Of a stretch of DNA of 64,000 nt, positions 35,532 to 45,586 are shown piece after piece. Source of the stretch: Candidatus Fermentibacterota bacterium (GTDB taxonomy: Bacteria > Fermentibacterota > Fermentibacteria > Fermentibacterales > Fermentibacteraceae); assembly GCA_002748705.1 (NCBI GenBank), contig PDSZ01000044.1, positions 26,042-90,041 on the forward strand, read 5' to 3'. The position numbers were made by a program, and so were the translations under genes. The number at the start of each line of letters is the position of its first letter. The first letter of the stretch is position 1. The notes under the pieces are model-generated. The model worked only from the letters and a program-made list of their open reading frames with translations. It was not told the origin of the DNA and did no database searches.

Positions 35532-36896
35532 ATGCCTCTTTCCAGAAAAAATACGGCAATCTCTCTATTTGCAATTGTAGTGATTATTGCAGTCTCAGTG
35601 GTAGGTTACAAGTATAGAGGGCTTATTCGCATGAAGATGCTTGAGTTCCTTCATTCCTTTGATGATGAGGTAGCAGTTGCCGAAGAAGAGGGACCTCCCG
35701 GGGCCTGGTGGAAGGCAAGAGAAAGCAGCTTTGCAGGAAGTGATTCTCTCTCTCCGCTGGAGAGGGAGCAGATAGATCTGCTCAGATCTATAGGTTACCT
35801 GCCAGGCTATGAAGAAGCCCCGGTAGATTTCGGTGTTACCTTGTATGATACATCTTTAACTTCTGATGGTTACAACCTGATAATATCCGGCCATGGGCCT
35901 GGGATTTCTCTGGTTGATATGAACGGTGAAGAAGTTCATACATGGTTCAACAGTTCGGTTACTATCGACCGGCTCTGGCCTGAAGCACAAGACAAGGAGC
36001 TGCCCTTTGAATTCTGGCGGAGAGCTCACCTTTATCCCAACGGGGACCTTCTGGTCATGATAGAAGCATGCGGAATCATTCTGGTTAACAAGGATTCCGA
36101 CCTTTTGTGGTATAGCCAGTGGAACGGCGCGCATCATGATGTGGATATTGATGGAGAAGGCAATATTTACACTATCGGTCGCTATATACACGAGAATTCT
36201 GACTACTTTCCAGATAAGATTATTGCTGAAGACTACATAATCAGACTTGACTCACTGGGTAATGAGACTCTGCGTCTTTCCACGCTGGATGTTCTGGCTT
36301 CTTCCAGGTATGCACCTGTTCTGAGGGATATGCCTGACGGTGGTGATGTGCTGCACTGCAACACAATCGAGTTCATCAGACCGGATATGCTTCCTGAAGG
36401 ATACAGTGGACCTTTCAGGCCAGGTTCAGTTCTTCTCTCACACAGGACAATTGACCTGGTATGTGCCGTGGATCTGGAAGAAGAAACTGTCTACTGGGCT
36501 GAATCAGATCTGTGGGACATGCAGCATCAGCCGAACCTGATGCCTGACGGAACCATGATGGTGCTTGATAATCAAGGATATAACCACTTAGAAGAAGAGC
36601 AATCAACGGTAATTCAGTTTGATCCGGCAACAGGCGAACGCATTTGGTACTATCAGGGAGACAGCGAACACCCATTCTACACAATCGGTTCAGGCTCATG
36701 TCAGCGGCTTCCCAATGGAAACACTCTGATAGTTGAATCAATGATGGGAAGAGCTTTTGAAGTAACACCTGACAAACAAATAGTGTGGGAGTTTTACAAT
36801 CCCCACAGGGCAGGGGAGAACAACGAACTGATTGCCACTCTGTTCGATCTTGTAAGAATACCCTCAAGTTCAGTGGATGGCTGGCTGGAGCGGTGA
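35532..36896 (+). CDS. Arylsulfotransferase (ASST)-like beta-propeller protein
   Basis: The protein has an N-terminal anchor (AISLFAIVVIIAVSVVGY) and about 400 residues of beta-propeller outside the membrane. Blade motifs include LYPNGDLLVMIE, HHDVDIDGEGNIYTI, HCNTIEFI, MQHQPNLMPDGTMMVLDN and CQRLPNGNTLIVESMMGRA, in the manner of the ASST family. The catalytic histidine of ASST cannot be assigned with confidence, so it may be a binding protein. An AAGGA site fits the ATG at 35532 (spacing eight) better than the one at 35523. It stands alone, with a promoter region of about 180 bases. Confidence 0.75.
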   Translation: MPLSRKNTAISLFAIVVIIAVSVVGYKYRGLIRMKMLEFLHSFDDEVAVAEEEGPPGAWWKARESSFAGSDSLSPLEREQIDLLRSIGYLPGYEEAPVDFGVTLYDTSLTSDGYNLIISGHGPGISLVDMNGEEVHTWFNSSVTIDRLWPEAQDKELPFEFWRRAHLYPNGDLLVMIEACGIILVNKDSDLLWYSQWNGAHHDVDIDGEGNIYTIGRYIHENSDYFPDKIIAEDYIIRLDSLGNETLRLSTLDVLASSRYAPVLRDMPDGGDVLHCNTIEFIRPDMLPEGYSGPFRPGSVLLSHRTIDLVCAVDLEEETVYWAESDLWDMQHQPNLMPDGTMMVLDNQGYNHLEEEQSTVIQFDPATGERIWYYQGDSEHPFYTIGSGSCQRLPNGNTLIVESMMGRAFEVTPDKQIVWEFYNPHRAGENNELIATLFDLVRIPSSSVDGWLER

Positions 36897-37202
36897 TTAA
36901 GCTGATATCTGTTTAAGTATTGGAGTGTATTCCCAACTTCATAAGCAGCAGTATGCTGCAAGTCTTTATTATGGCATCTGGGAGAAAAGCATTTTGCTGT
37001 CTGTCAAAAGGGCTCTTCGATATCAGAGTGCAGTTGTTTAGCTGGAGACTTAAGCTGAAAAGTAATTGATAACAGTTAGCGAAATATGCCTGTTTTTTAA
37101 GGCAATAGCTGAACAAAAAGGTCTTGAGCTTTACCTGACTGATATGTTGTGTGAATTAGCCGGAGCATGCTCCTTCAGGGGCATGCTCCGGCAGTGCGCT
37201 GG
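36897..37202. other. Gene-free region between convergent genes
   Basis: About 305 bases. It contains the GC-rich hairpin at 37159-37192 and a weaker GCAGC/GCTGC inverted repeat near 36945. I see no gene in the remainder. Confidence 0.5.
37159..37192 (-). terminator. Strong hairpin after the propeller lipoprotein gene
   Basis: GCCGGAGCATGC and GCATGCTCCGGC form a perfect 12-bp stem around a 10-base loop, 11 bases past the stop of the minus-strand gene. There is no T run, so Rho or RNA stability may be involved. It could also serve the converging ASST-like gene. Confidence 0.5.
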
Positions 37203-38366
37203 TTATTCTGCGAAGAGTGAAGGGTCTTCAGGCGCTATTGTGTAGACCCTGTGCCATTCGTCGGAAACTGCATCAAATGCAACTATGCCGTGTTTTGTAA
37301 TGAACGGCGCAACATTTTCGTGGTATTCATCGGTTCTGAGCGCCGCTGTGAACAGGAACTCTCCAGTGTCTCCGTCATAGACCCTGAAAACACTGCCGTC
37401 ATAGAGTCCGCTCATTACCCAGAGTCTGTTCATTGAGTCCACAGACAGGTTGGCAATCATGGACTTGTATTCATCAGGCTCGTAGCTTTCTGCCATTGCC
37501 GGCGGGGCTCCTCCGGCGAGCATTCGGCTTCTGACAAACTCCCTCTCAATATCAATGTCTTCCTGGGACTTTCTGGCCCTTGGATAATCCTCTTCTATTG
37601 TCCAGAGTTCATTTCCGTCCCTGTCCAGGCAGGTAACAAGGTAGTTCTCAGTATCATAATGGGTTAAGAAAACATCTTCATCCCTGTCCACAGCAAAGAT
37701 GATAGCTGTTTCTGCCATTGTATTCATGTCGTTCATATCGAAGGGTACAAGGTTTTCCTGATAGAGCACATCTTCTTCAGCAGTTTCTGACCACCGGGCA
37801 AGAGCCATGCCGGTCATCATCTGGTCTTCGTCCTCATTCCATGCAGGCATCTGTCCCACAAAATCGTCGCCTGCAGAAATTACCATAACAGGCGGTGAAG
37901 GGAAGAACCCTGAGATTTCCCGTGTGAAGTTGAGTTCAGAGTCGTAGAAGTTGACCTTGCCGCCCATTGCGTCTGGAACTATGAATCCCCCCTGGTCGGT
38001 TACCGACATTGAAGCAAGCATCTGATACTCGCCAGGGCCGGAGCCGCTGCGCCCCACTGAGGTTACATACTGGCCCTCAGGGGTATATATGTTTATCCTG
38101 GCTTTCATCATGTCTGCAACTGCTATGTTGCCGTCGGGCATTACCTGCGCTGAGACTATAGTTCCGAATACATAGTTGGAGTCACCAAGCTCGATACCTA
38201 TGGAATCGGTAATCATCAGCCAATAATCAATCTCAGGAAAATCAAGGGAAGCAGCGTCCCCTGAATCCTGTTCCCGGGAGACATCTTCTTCTCCGGCGGT
38301 TCCCTGCTCACCGCATCCGCTTAAAAGCAGAATGGCAAGAGCAAGAAGTGTAAACAGTAATCTCAT
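37203..38366 (-). CDS. Lipoprotein with six-bladed beta-propeller (NHL-like)
   Basis: The 387-residue protein has a lipoprotein signal with the lipobox LLSGCGEQ. The mature part shows propeller blades: VMPDGNIAVADMMKARINIY, QYVTSVGRSGSGPGEYQML, a third with GKVNFYDSELNFT, and a later LVTCLDRDGNELWTI. This is typical of 6-bladed propeller lipoproteins of unknown ligand. GGAGAG precedes the ATG. It starts 15 bases after glnA and probably shares its transcript, but no functional link is evident. Confidence 0.82.
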   Translation of the reverse strand: MRLLFTLLALAILLLSGCGEQGTAGEEDVSREQDSGDAASLDFPEIDYWLMITDSIGIELGDSNYVFGTIVSAQVMPDGNIAVADMMKARINIYTPEGQYVTSVGRSGSGPGEYQMLASMSVTDQGGFIVPDAMGGKVNFYDSELNFTREISGFFPSPPVMVISAGDDFVGQMPAWNEDEDQMMTGMALARWSETAEEDVLYQENLVPFDMNDMNTMAETAIIFAVDRDEDVFLTHYDTENYLVTCLDRDGNELWTIEEDYPRARKSQEDIDIEREFVRSRMLAGGAPPAMAESYEPDEYKSMIANLSVDSMNRLWVMSGLYDGSVFRVYDGDTGEFLFTAALRTDEYHENVAPFITKHGIVAFDAVSDEWHRVYTIAPEDPSLFAE

Positions 38367-38381
38367 TTTGTCTCTCCTTTT

Positions 38382-39806
38382 CTACAGTGAGAAGTAAAGT
38401 CTGTGTTCAAGCGGATGGGGATTACCGGCAAAAAGAGCCGCTTCCTGCCTCTTTACCTTCAGGAACGAATCTATGAAGTCGTCGGTGAACACATCGTTGC
38501 TTTCCAGGAACTCTCTGTCGTCTTCAAGGGCATCAAGAGCCTGGCCGAGGCTTGTAGGAAGGCAGAGAAGGTCAGAAGTATCATAGCCTTCTGCAAACAC
38601 ATTGTCGTCTATAGGTCCAAAGCCCATATCTTCCGGAACCATGCTGTTTCTGATACCGTCTATGGCAGCCATTGTCATGGCGCTCATTGCAAGGTAGGGG
38701 TTGCAGGTTCCGTCAGGTACCCTGTACTCAAACCGCATCTTCCTGGGTGATCTTGCATATGCCGGAACCCTGATTGCAGCAGACCTGTTTGGTCCGCTGA
38801 AGAACCTGTAGACTGGAGCTTCCTGATTGGGAACCAGACGGTGGTAGCTGTTTGTGCTGGGATTGGCGAATGCTGAAATAGCCCCTGCGTGGTGAAGTAT
38901 TCCAGCTATGGCGCTTCTGGCTGCGGGACTCAGGCAGCAGTAGCCGTCTTTCTGAAAGAAAATTCGTTCTCCTGCCTTCTCAAAGTAGATGTGGAAATGC
39001 ATACCACTGCCAGGTTCGCCGGGAAGAGGTTTTGGCATGAAGGTTGATGCCATGTTGTGTTTCAGCGCGGTATTTCTGATTATGTGTTTGGTAACCATGA
39101 TGTTATCTGCGCTTGAAAGCATTGGGGCAAAGTTGACCTCTATCTCTGCCTGACCCCATCTGCCTACCTCATGATGGTGATACTTTACTGAGATTCCTGC
39201 TTCCTGCATTCTGCTCACCATCTCACCTCTGATGTCATGGAGACTGTCCAGAGGGAACATGGCATGGTATCCGCTGTGTGCAGCATGAACAAGGCCGTGA
39301 TTTTCAGGGTTCTCTGAAGCATCCGGGTTCTCAATGTTGCTGAATTCGTAACCGGCACGCCCTGGTCTTGACCAGAAACTTGCCTTGTCGAACAGGTAGA
39401 ACTCAAATTCAGGAGCCCAGAAGCTGTCTGTTGCAATTCCCTCGAACTTGAGCAGGTCAGAGGCCTTTCTTGCTATGCCTCTCGGATCTTTCGAATAGGG
39501 TTTGCCTGTCTGACAGTCTACTATGTCACCAAAGAGGGCTACAGTGGGTTTCTTTGTAAAGGGATCAAAGTAGAGCCTGGTGGGGTCGGGAATAAGGGCA
39601 AGATCTCCGGCTTCTGTGTTGCTCATGCCGTCCAGTGTAGAGCCGTCAAACCCAACTCCACGGAGAAACAGGTCATTGAGAGATGACGCCACAGGAATTG
39701 TAACATGGCGCCAGTAACCCAGAATGTCTGTGAAACGGATGTCGATTTCCTCTATTCCTCTGTCTCTTAGTTTTTTCTGTGCAGCTTCTATTATGCTCTT
39801 ATTCAC
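38382..39806 (-). CDS. glnA: Type I glutamine synthetase
   Basis: This enzyme makes glutamine from glutamate, ammonia and ATP. The 474-residue protein has DIRFTDILGYWRHVTIP, GFDGSTLDG, APEFEFYLFD, HHHEVGRWGQAEIEVNFA with metal-binding residues, GSGMHFHIYF and NRSAAIRVPAYARSPRKMRFEYR. The NLYDLP adenylylation loop of the regulated beta type is missing; VFAEGYDTSDLLCLP lies there, so adenylylation is unlikely. I start at the GTG at 39806 because AAAGGCGG lies at the proper spacing before it; a TTG at 39824 would place that site inside the gene. It overlaps the end of ispG by eight bases. Confidence 0.92.
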   Translation of the reverse strand: MNKSIIEAAQKKLRDRGIEEIDIRFTDILGYWRHVTIPVASSLNDLFLRGVGFDGSTLDGMSNTEAGDLALIPDPTRLYFDPFTKKPTVALFGDIVDCQTGKPYSKDPRGIARKASDLLKFEGIATDSFWAPEFEFYLFDKASFWSRPGRAGYEFSNIENPDASENPENHGLVHAAHSGYHAMFPLDSLHDIRGEMVSRMQEAGISVKYHHHEVGRWGQAEIEVNFAPMLSSADNIMVTKHIIRNTALKHNMASTFMPKPLPGEPGSGMHFHIYFEKAGERIFFQKDGYCCLSPAARSAIAGILHHAGAISAFANPSTNSYHRLVPNQEAPVYRFFSGPNRSAAIRVPAYARSPRKMRFEYRVPDGTCNPYLAMSAMTMAAIDGIRNSMVPEDMGFGPIDDNVFAEGYDTSDLLCLPTSLGQALDALEDDREFLESNDVFTDDFIDSFLKVKRQEAALFAGNPHPLEHRLYFSL

Positions 39807-40863
39807 TTTTTTTCCGCCTTTCAAGAAGAGCTGTCTGTTCTGACAGAAGCTTATTCAAGTTTTTTTCGTCTATCTTACCTGCAAGTTTTCCATCTTTCCA
39901 GAGAACCAGCCCTGAAGGTGTTCCGATAACTGCAAGATCTGCTTCACCAGCTTCACCAGGGCCATTAACTTCGCAGCCCATAACTGCTATGACCGAGTCG
40001 GATACAATCTTCCTGGTCATTTTTCTTACCTGTTCTGCAAGGGTTGCAACATCAAGTCTGGCTCTGGCGCATGTGGGGCAGCTGACTATTTTGGGAAATC
40101 GCTGCCTGAGTCCGAGAGATGTCAGTATTTCCCAGGCTGCGCCAGGTTCCGGAAGCGGCGACCCTGAGATTGAAATTCTTATTGTGTCACCTATGCCTTC
40201 ATTGAGCAGAATACCCATTGCCACAGCACTTCTTATCCCTGCAGTATCCACAGGTCCTGCTTCAGTAACCCCCAGATGGAGCGGATAGGGACAGTTTTCG
40301 GCAGCGAGCCTGTTGACCCGAACAGTAAGCATAGGATCCGACGCTTTAAGAGAGAGCACTATCTGGGAGAATCCGGCATCCTCAAGAAGCTGAAAGTGGC
40401 GTTTAGCAGCTTTCCACATTGAGTTCTCATTTACACCTCCGCAACTGGCTCTCAGGTCTCCCGGCACACTGCCTGAGTTTACTCCTATTCTTATGGGAAT
40501 GTTTCGATCACCGGCAAGAGAAGCTATTTCCCTGACTTCTGATTCTCTGCGAATGTTGCCGGGATTAAGCCTGAGCTTGTGAATTCCTGCTTCAATGGCT
40601 TTCACAGCCAGGTCCGCTCTGAAGTGTATGTCTGCAACAACTGGAACAGGCGAACCTGAAACTATTGCCGGCAGTGCCGAAGCCGCACTGTCATCAGGAA
40701 CAGAGACCCTTACGATCTCAGCACCAAGTTCAGCCAGACTGTTTATCTGGGAAAGAGTTGCTCTGGAATCAGAAGTTGGAGTTGTGGTCATGGACTGAAC
40801 CAGTACCGGTGCTCCTCCTCCCATTGTCAGATTGCCCACTCTTACTGAATTCTCTGATGCCAT
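39799..40863 (-). CDS. ispG: 4-hydroxy-3-methylbut-2-enyl-diphosphate synthase
   Basis: IspG reduces MEcPP in the non-mevalonate isoprenoid pathway. The 354-residue protein has PVLVQSMTTTPTSD, VVADIHFRADLA, KLRLNPGNI and RIGVNSGSV in the TIM barrel. The [4Fe-4S] cysteines are C262, C265 (SCPTCAR) and C297 (MGCEVNGPGEA), with the ligand E304 nearby. AAGGAG precedes the ATG, which follows the prmC stop almost directly. The position between prmC and glnA is an operon of convenience. No other isoprenoid gene is in the window. Confidence 0.94.
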   Translation of the reverse strand: MASENSVRVGNLTMGGGAPVLVQSMTTTPTSDSRATLSQINSLAELGAEIVRVSVPDDSAASALPAIVSGSPVPVVADIHFRADLAVKAIEAGIHKLRLNPGNIRRESEVREIASLAGDRNIPIRIGVNSGSVPGDLRASCGGVNENSMWKAAKRHFQLLEDAGFSQIVLSLKASDPMLTVRVNRLAAENCPYPLHLGVTEAGPVDTAGIRSAVAMGILLNEGIGDTIRISISGSPLPEPGAAWEILTSLGLRQRFPKIVSCPTCARARLDVATLAEQVRKMTRKIVSDSVIAVMGCEVNGPGEAGEADLAVIGTPSGLVLWKDGKLAGKIDEKNLNKLLSEQTALLERRKKSE

Positions 40864-40864
40864 T

Positions 40865-41698
40865 CTATCTCCTTACAGCCGAAACGAATCTGTGACGGCC
40901 TGCAAGATCCCTGTGAGTTCCCACTCTCTTCCAATAATGGCGTTGAAAGAAGGCTGGAACTGATTCCTCATGGGTGCAGTCGGTTTCCAGTATGAGGAAT
41001 GAACCTGAGACAGTTAATCCCAATGACTGTTCCACCATACGCAATATAAGAGAAGTTCCGTTATCTCCACCATCCAGCGCCAGGTGCGGTTCATGATCCC
41101 TTACTTCCCCCTGGAGGCCGGGCAGTTCGCCGGAGGGAACATAAGGCAAATTGGCGGTGATTACATGAAAAGGGCCGGGTTGTCCTGAAGCAAGATCATC
41201 TGTGACAGCAGTGAAATTTTTCGCGTGAAGCAGCATGGCATTTTCCTGAGCCTGTTTCACTGCTTCTGAAGAAATGTCTGTTCCTGTCACATTTGAGTCT
41301 GGTATCTCCAGCGCGAGGGTTATGCCCACAGCGCCTGAACCGGTTCCCACATCAAGAATTGACGGTGAGTCCGGCAGAGTTTGTTCAAGAACAATGTCTA
41401 TGAGCTGCTCAGTCTCAGGTCTGGGTATGAGAACCGAAGGCGATAGAAGGAACTCCCTGCCGTAAAAATCCCAGCATCCGATTACATACTGAAGAGGTTC
41501 TCCACTGCATCTTCTGTTCACAAGGGAAAAAAAACTCTCCTCTTTTTGGGCAGAAAAGGAGAGTTGGTCAAATGTGTCGGTTGTTTGTATGCCGAGAACA
41601 TGTGCGGCTATTACTCTGGTTTCCCAGAGGGGGTTCTCAACCCCTGCCAGCTGGAGTTTTTTTATGCCGCTTTTCAGGACAGTCCAGGTTGTCAACAA
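40865..41698 (-). CDS. prmC: Peptide chain release factor glutamine methyltransferase
   Basis: PrmC methylates the glutamine of the GGQ motif in release factors, and it lies right after prfA here, a common pairing. The 277-residue protein has the N-terminal helical domain, [10 protein letters not shown], the SAM-binding [11 protein letters not shown] (residues 115-125) and the catalytic NLPY (183-186) in place of the more frequent NPPY. The C-terminus [14 protein letters not shown] is usual. The TTG start overlaps the last seven bases of prfA. Confidence 0.93.
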   Translation of the reverse strand: MLTTWTVLKSGIKKLQLAGVENPLWETRVIAAHVLGIQTTDTFDQLSFSAQKEESFFSLVNRRCSGEPLQYVIGCWDFYGREFLLSPSVLIPRPETEQLIDIVLEQTLPDSPSILDVGTGSGAVGITLALEIPDSNVTGTDISSEAVKQAQENAMLLHAKNFTAVTDDLASGQPGPFHVITANLPYVPSGELPGLQGEVRDHEPHLALDGGDNGTSLILRMVEQSLGLTVSGSFLILETDCTHEESVPAFFQRHYWKRVGTHRDLAGRHRFVSAVRR

Positions 41699-42768
41699 TC
41701 AGATCTTTCTGCCAGAAGTCTTTCCTGATCTGCTGTAACAAGCTCATCTATAACCTGATCCAGGTTTCCTGCAAGAATATCATCAAGTGCATGAAGGGTG
41801 AGATGTATTCTGTGGTCGGTAAATCTGCCCTGAGGAAAGTTGTAGGTTCTGATTTTTGCAGATCTGTCGCCGGAACCCACCATGCTTCTTCTGCTCTCCG
41901 AACGCTTTGCTTCTTCCTCTTCCTGCTTCACCATGAGAAGCCTGGAACGGAGTACCTTCATGGCCTTGGCCTTGTTTTTGTGCTGGCTCTTTTCGTCCTG
42001 GCATGAAACCACTGTTCCAGTGGGAATGTGTGTAATTCTCACTGCAGAGTCGGTGGTGTTCACGCTCTGGCCTCCAGGACCGGAAGATCTGTAAACATCT
42101 ATTCGGAGGTCTTCAGGGTTTATGTCTATATCAACTTCCTCTGCTTCAGGAAGTACTGCTACTGTACATGCTGAAGTGTGTATTCTGCCGCTTGTCTCTG
42201 TTTCCGGGACTCTCTGAACACGGTGAACGCCGGATTCATACTTCAGCCTGCTGTAAACTCTGTCTCCTGAAAGGTTGAAAATAATTTCCCTGAAACCCCC
42301 TCGTTCACTGTCTCTGCTGCTCATCACTTCAAGCTTCCACCCTTTTTTCTGGGCATAGCTCTGGTACATTCTGTAGATACTTCCGGCGAATAACGCCGCT
42401 TCCTCACCACCTGTTCCTGCCCTTATCTCCATCACAACTCCCCGCTGGTCGTTTGGGTCAGGAGGAATCAGCAGAATGTTAAGTTTTTTTGAAAGGGCTT
42501 CCAGCTGTTCTTCAAGGGCTGGAATCTCCTCTTCCGCCATTCGGGCAAGTTCAGCATCACCTTCACCTGCAGCTGTTTTCATCTCCTGAAGGAGAGATTC
42601 GGTATCAATTATATCCCTGAGGGTATCGTCTATCTTGACCAGCCCTGATCGTTCAGTGTTCAGAGACCTGATAGCTCCGGGATTACGGAGAGTTTCCGGT
42701 TTGCAGAGTTCGCCGTCTATCTCGTTCATCCTCTGGTTTATCTTTTCCCGTTCATCGTTGTAGTTCAT
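41692..42768 (-). CDS. prfA: Peptide chain release factor 1
   Basis: RF1 terminates translation at UAA and UAG. The 358-residue protein has the tripeptide P188-E-T190 ([10 protein letters not shown]), the RF1-type PxT signature, and the GGQ motif at 232-234 ([17 protein letters not shown]). [16 protein letters not shown] and SERSDC-type C-terminus are normal. Its substrate relation to PrmC is direct. It starts by overlapping the DUF1385 stop codon. Confidence 0.96.
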   Translation of the reverse strand: MNYNDEREKINQRMNEIDGELCKPETLRNPGAIRSLNTERSGLVKIDDTLRDIIDTESLLQEMKTAAGEGDAELARMAEEEIPALEEQLEALSKKLNILLIPPDPNDQRGVVMEIRAGTGGEEAALFAGSIYRMYQSYAQKKGWKLEVMSSRDSERGGFREIIFNLSGDRVYSRLKYESGVHRVQRVPETETSGRIHTSACTVAVLPEAEEVDIDINPEDLRIDVYRSSGPGGQSVNTTDSAVRITHIPTGTVVSCQDEKSQHKNKAKAMKVLRSRLLMVKQEEEEAKRSESRRSMVGSGDRSAKIRTYNFPQGRFTDHRIHLTLHALDDILAGNLDQVIDELVTADQERLLAERSDC

Positions 42769-43712
42769 TCTGCAGCCTCTAATTCAACAGTTTCAGGGAG
42801 ATCCTGCCCGAGGGCAGCCATAGCAGCGATTCCTGCAACTTCCAGCATGTCAGAGTCTGCTCTGCTGGTGGTGAGCTTCTGAAGCCACATACCTGGTTTG
42901 GAAAGAAATCGTGCAAAAGCAGAGGTTTCCAGATGCTTGTCAGCACTCTTGAGAACTTCATAGGAGATACCCATCACAAGGGGAATAAGCGGAAGATGGT
43001 AGAGTATTCTCCAGTGGGCAGCAGGTGAAACTCCTGTAACAAGATATACAGTAGAGTCAATAACAGTATAGCAGAGTATGGTTACAAGCATAACATACAT
43101 GAGAAAACTGGTTCCGCATCTTGCGTGTACAGGTGAATTGCCTGCTGCATCTGCAGCAAGATCATCGGAACCGTTTTCCCAGGCATGAATTACCTGGTGC
43201 TCCGCTCCGTGATACATGAAAACCCTTCGTATGTCAGGAATGAATGAGATGCCTGCAAGGTAGAGAATAAATGCGAAGATTCTGAATGCTCCGGCTATCA
43301 TGTGAATAAGGAACTGCTCCATTCCTCCGGAAGCCAGGCCGCCTGCAAGCCATTGACCCAGTCTGAGAGGAAGCCATGCAAAGAGGACCACTGCTGTCAC
43401 AATAGCCACAGCGTTTGAGAGAAAAATTCCAAAGCCTCCTGAAGAATTTTCTCCAGTTGTTTCCTCAGCTCTTGACGCAGACCAGTTCAGTGCGGCAAAA
43501 CCCATTCTAAGGGTTTCTATAAGGTTAACAGCCCCTCTTAACACCGGCTTTGAAAGTATTCCGGTTCTCTCAGCTGGAGCAAGTGAGGACATATCTTTAA
43601 CCACAATGGTTCCGTCAGGCTTTCTTACTGCTGCGGCAGCACTTCCAGGTGCCCGCATGAACACGCCTTCTATTATGGCCTGTCCGCCGATTCCAGGTCT
43701 TTTCGTTGCCAT
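42765..43712 (-). CDS. DUF1385 family membrane protein
   Basis: The protein (about 315 residues from the ATG at 43712) matches the DUF1385/YqhQ family: [17 protein letters not shown], a conserved RKPDGTIVV, then several transmembrane helices ([28 protein letters not shown]) and the cytoplasmic motif [15 protein letters not shown]. Function is unknown. The family is commonly found between rpmE and prfA, exactly as here. A TTG at 43760 gives a longer N-terminus that lacks family similarity, so I use the internal ATG with GGAGAG before it. Confidence 0.85.
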   Translation of the reverse strand: MATKRPGIGGQAIIEGVFMRAPGSAAAAVRKPDGTIVVKDMSSLAPAERTGILSKPVLRGAVNLIETLRMGFAALNWSASRAEETTGENSSGGFGIFLSNAVAIVTAVVLFAWLPLRLGQWLAGGLASGGMEQFLIHMIAGAFRIFAFILYLAGISFIPDIRRVFMYHGAEHQVIHAWENGSDDLAADAAGNSPVHARCGTSFLMYVMLVTILCYTVIDSTVYLVTGVSPAAHWRILYHLPLIPLVMGISYEVLKSADKHLETSAFARFLSKPGMWLQKLTTSRADSDMLEVAGIAAMAALGQDLPETVELEAAE

Positions 43713-43776
43713 ATCTCTCCAATATGTGACAAAACGGGAGGCCCGGGCCCCCCGCTTCAATGCCGTATCAGGATTG

Positions 43777-43995
43777 CTATCCCTCCTGCTGATCCTTCTG
43801 CAGACCGTACTTTTTCAGGTACTTGTCAACTCTTCCTGCAGAGTCGATAAGCTTCTGCTTGCCTGTATAGAAGGGATGACATGCTGAGCATATGTCAAAC
43901 TTGTGGTCACCCCCGGTGGACCTTGTGTGAACGGTGTTACCGCAGGCACAGGAAAAAACAGCATTCTCATACTTGGGATGTATATCTTTTTTCAT
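43777..43995 (-). CDS. rpmE: 50S ribosomal protein L31 (zinc-binding form)
   Basis: The 72-residue protein has [20 protein letters not shown] and the cysteine pattern CAC...[13 protein letters not shown], the C+ (zinc-binding) form of L31. [20 protein letters not shown] is highly conserved. GGAGGAG precedes the ATG. It lies between rho and DUF1385, the order seen in many bacteria. Confidence 0.96.
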   Translation of the reverse strand: MKKDIHPKYENAVFSCACGNTVHTRSTGGDHKFDICSACHPFYTGKQKLIDSAGRVDKYLKKYGLQKDQQEG

Positions 43996-44028
43996 GTTCA
44001 GTCTCCTCCAGCCGAAAATCGCTGTATA

Positions 44029-45357
44029 CTACTCGTAATTTTGCATATTGTCAAGGAATCGGCGGTTGGACTTGTGTTTTGACAATTGCTTTTTCAGGGT
44101 TTCCATTGCCTCTACGGGATTCATCTCCACAAGAATCTTTCTCATTACCCAGACCCTGCTGATGGTTTCCTCATCAAGGAGAAGATCTTCCCTTCGTGTT
44201 CCGGATTTGGTGATGTCAATGGCAGGGAATACTCTTCTGTCTGCAAGCCTTCTGTCCAGTACTATCTCACAGTTGCCTGTTCCCTTGAACTCTTCGAATA
44301 TGACCTCGTCCATTCTGCTTCCTGTATCCACAAGAGCTGTTCCTATAATGGTGAGGCTGCCCCCTTCAACAATGTTTCTGGCTGCTCCGAAGAACCTTTT
44401 CGGTCTCTGAAGTGCATTGGAGTCAACACCGCCTGAAAGTATCTTGCCTGAGTGGGGAATCACCTGGTTGTTTGCCCTGGCCAGCCTGGTAATACTGTCA
44501 AGCAGAACCACCACATCCTTTCCTGCTTCAACAAGTCTTCGGGACTTTTCCATGACCATGTCTGCAACCTGTACATGCCTTCTGGGAGCTTCGTCAAAGG
44601 TGGAACTGATAACCTCACCCTTGACCATGCGCTTCATATCCGTGACCTCTTCAGGCCTTTCGTCGATAAGAAGTACTATCAGTTCCACATCAGGATGGTT
44701 CTCGCTGATTGAGTTTGCCAGGTGCTGAAGGAGTATTGTCTTTCCTGCCCTGGGAGGTGAGACTATCAGAGCCCTCTGCCCTTTCCCGATAGGAACCAGA
44801 AGGTCCATTATTCTGCCTGAGTAGTTATCCGGAGTTGTTTCCAGAACAAATTTTTCCTCAGGGTAGAAAGGAGTCAGGCTGTCGAACCTTCGTCTGCCTG
44901 ACATTTCCGACGGGCTGAAACCGTTGACAGTTTCAAGCCGTACCAGAGCAGCGTATTTCTCACCCTCTCTGGGCTTTCTGGCATGACCGCAGATTGAATC
45001 ACCTGTCATCAGGTTGAATCGTTTTATCTGGCTGGGAGAAACATAGACATCGTCTGTTCCAGGCAGATAGTTGCTATTGGAGTTACGAAGGAAGCCGTAG
45101 CCTTCATTGAGCACCTCAAGAACTCCTGAGGCCAAACCCAGACCGTTCTGCTCTGCTTTTTTCTCCAGAATTATCTTTACCAGCTCAGCCTTGCGAATAT
45201 TGGTTACTCTTGTTATTCCGGCTTCCTTTGCCAGTTTCTGAAGTTCAGCAAGGGTACAGGATTCCAGATCCGAAGCAGAGGGACCGGAAATGACCCTGTG
45301 CTTTTTGTAGTTGTTCCGTTTGTTTCTGATATTCTTCTGCAATGGAAACCACTCCAA
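44029..45357 (-). CDS. rho: Transcription termination factor Rho
   Basis: Rho is a hexameric RNA helicase that ends transcription. The 442-residue protein has the N-terminal Rho_N helices ([13 protein letters not shown]), the cold-shock RNA-binding fold ([22 protein letters not shown]), the Walker A SPPRAGKT at 200-207, [24 protein letters not shown] and [27 protein letters not shown]. The first ~30 residues are basic. The start is uncertain: TTG at 45357 or TTG at 45342, each with a possible site. A perfect palindrome lies a few bases upstream. Confidence 0.94.
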   Translation of the reverse strand: MEWFPLQKNIRNKRNNYKKHRVISGPSASDLESCTLAELQKLAKEAGITRVTNIRKAELVKIILEKKAEQNGLGLASGVLEVLNEGYGFLRNSNSNYLPGTDDVYVSPSQIKRFNLMTGDSICGHARKPREGEKYAALVRLETVNGFSPSEMSGRRRFDSLTPFYPEEKFVLETTPDNYSGRIMDLLVPIGKGQRALIVSPPRAGKTILLQHLANSISENHPDVELIVLLIDERPEEVTDMKRMVKGEVISSTFDEAPRRHVQVADMVMEKSRRLVEAGKDVVVLLDSITRLARANNQVIPHSGKILSGGVDSNALQRPKRFFGAARNIVEGGSLTIIGTALVDTGSRMDEVIFEEFKGTGNCEIVLDRRLADRRVFPAIDITKSGTRREDLLLDEETISRVWVMRKILVEMNPVEAMETLKKQLSKHKSNRRFLDNMQNYE

Positions 45358-45363
45358 AGTATT

Positions 45364-45377
45364 CCGCCGATCGGCGG
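45364..45377. promoter_or_regulatory. 14-bp perfect palindrome upstream of rho
   Basis: CCGCCGATCGGCGG lies 7 bases before the TTG start of rho. It could be an operator or a hairpin covering the ribosome binding site, a possible means of autoregulation. Confidence 0.4.
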
Positions 45378-45586
45378 TTTGTTAATGAAACAGCACTCAG
45401 TAACCTGTATAACGAACCATCTGCTTTTCCGGCAGAGGCTATAAGTCGTACTGGCGGGGACTGCTCTCAGAGGATATTCAAAAATCATTCATAGACAACC
45501 CCTGCGTCAAGTGTCAGGGGGACTGGCTGAACAAAGGCGTAATTTGCTACATTCCACCTGAAGTTCAAGCTGCTGAAGGAGGAGTA

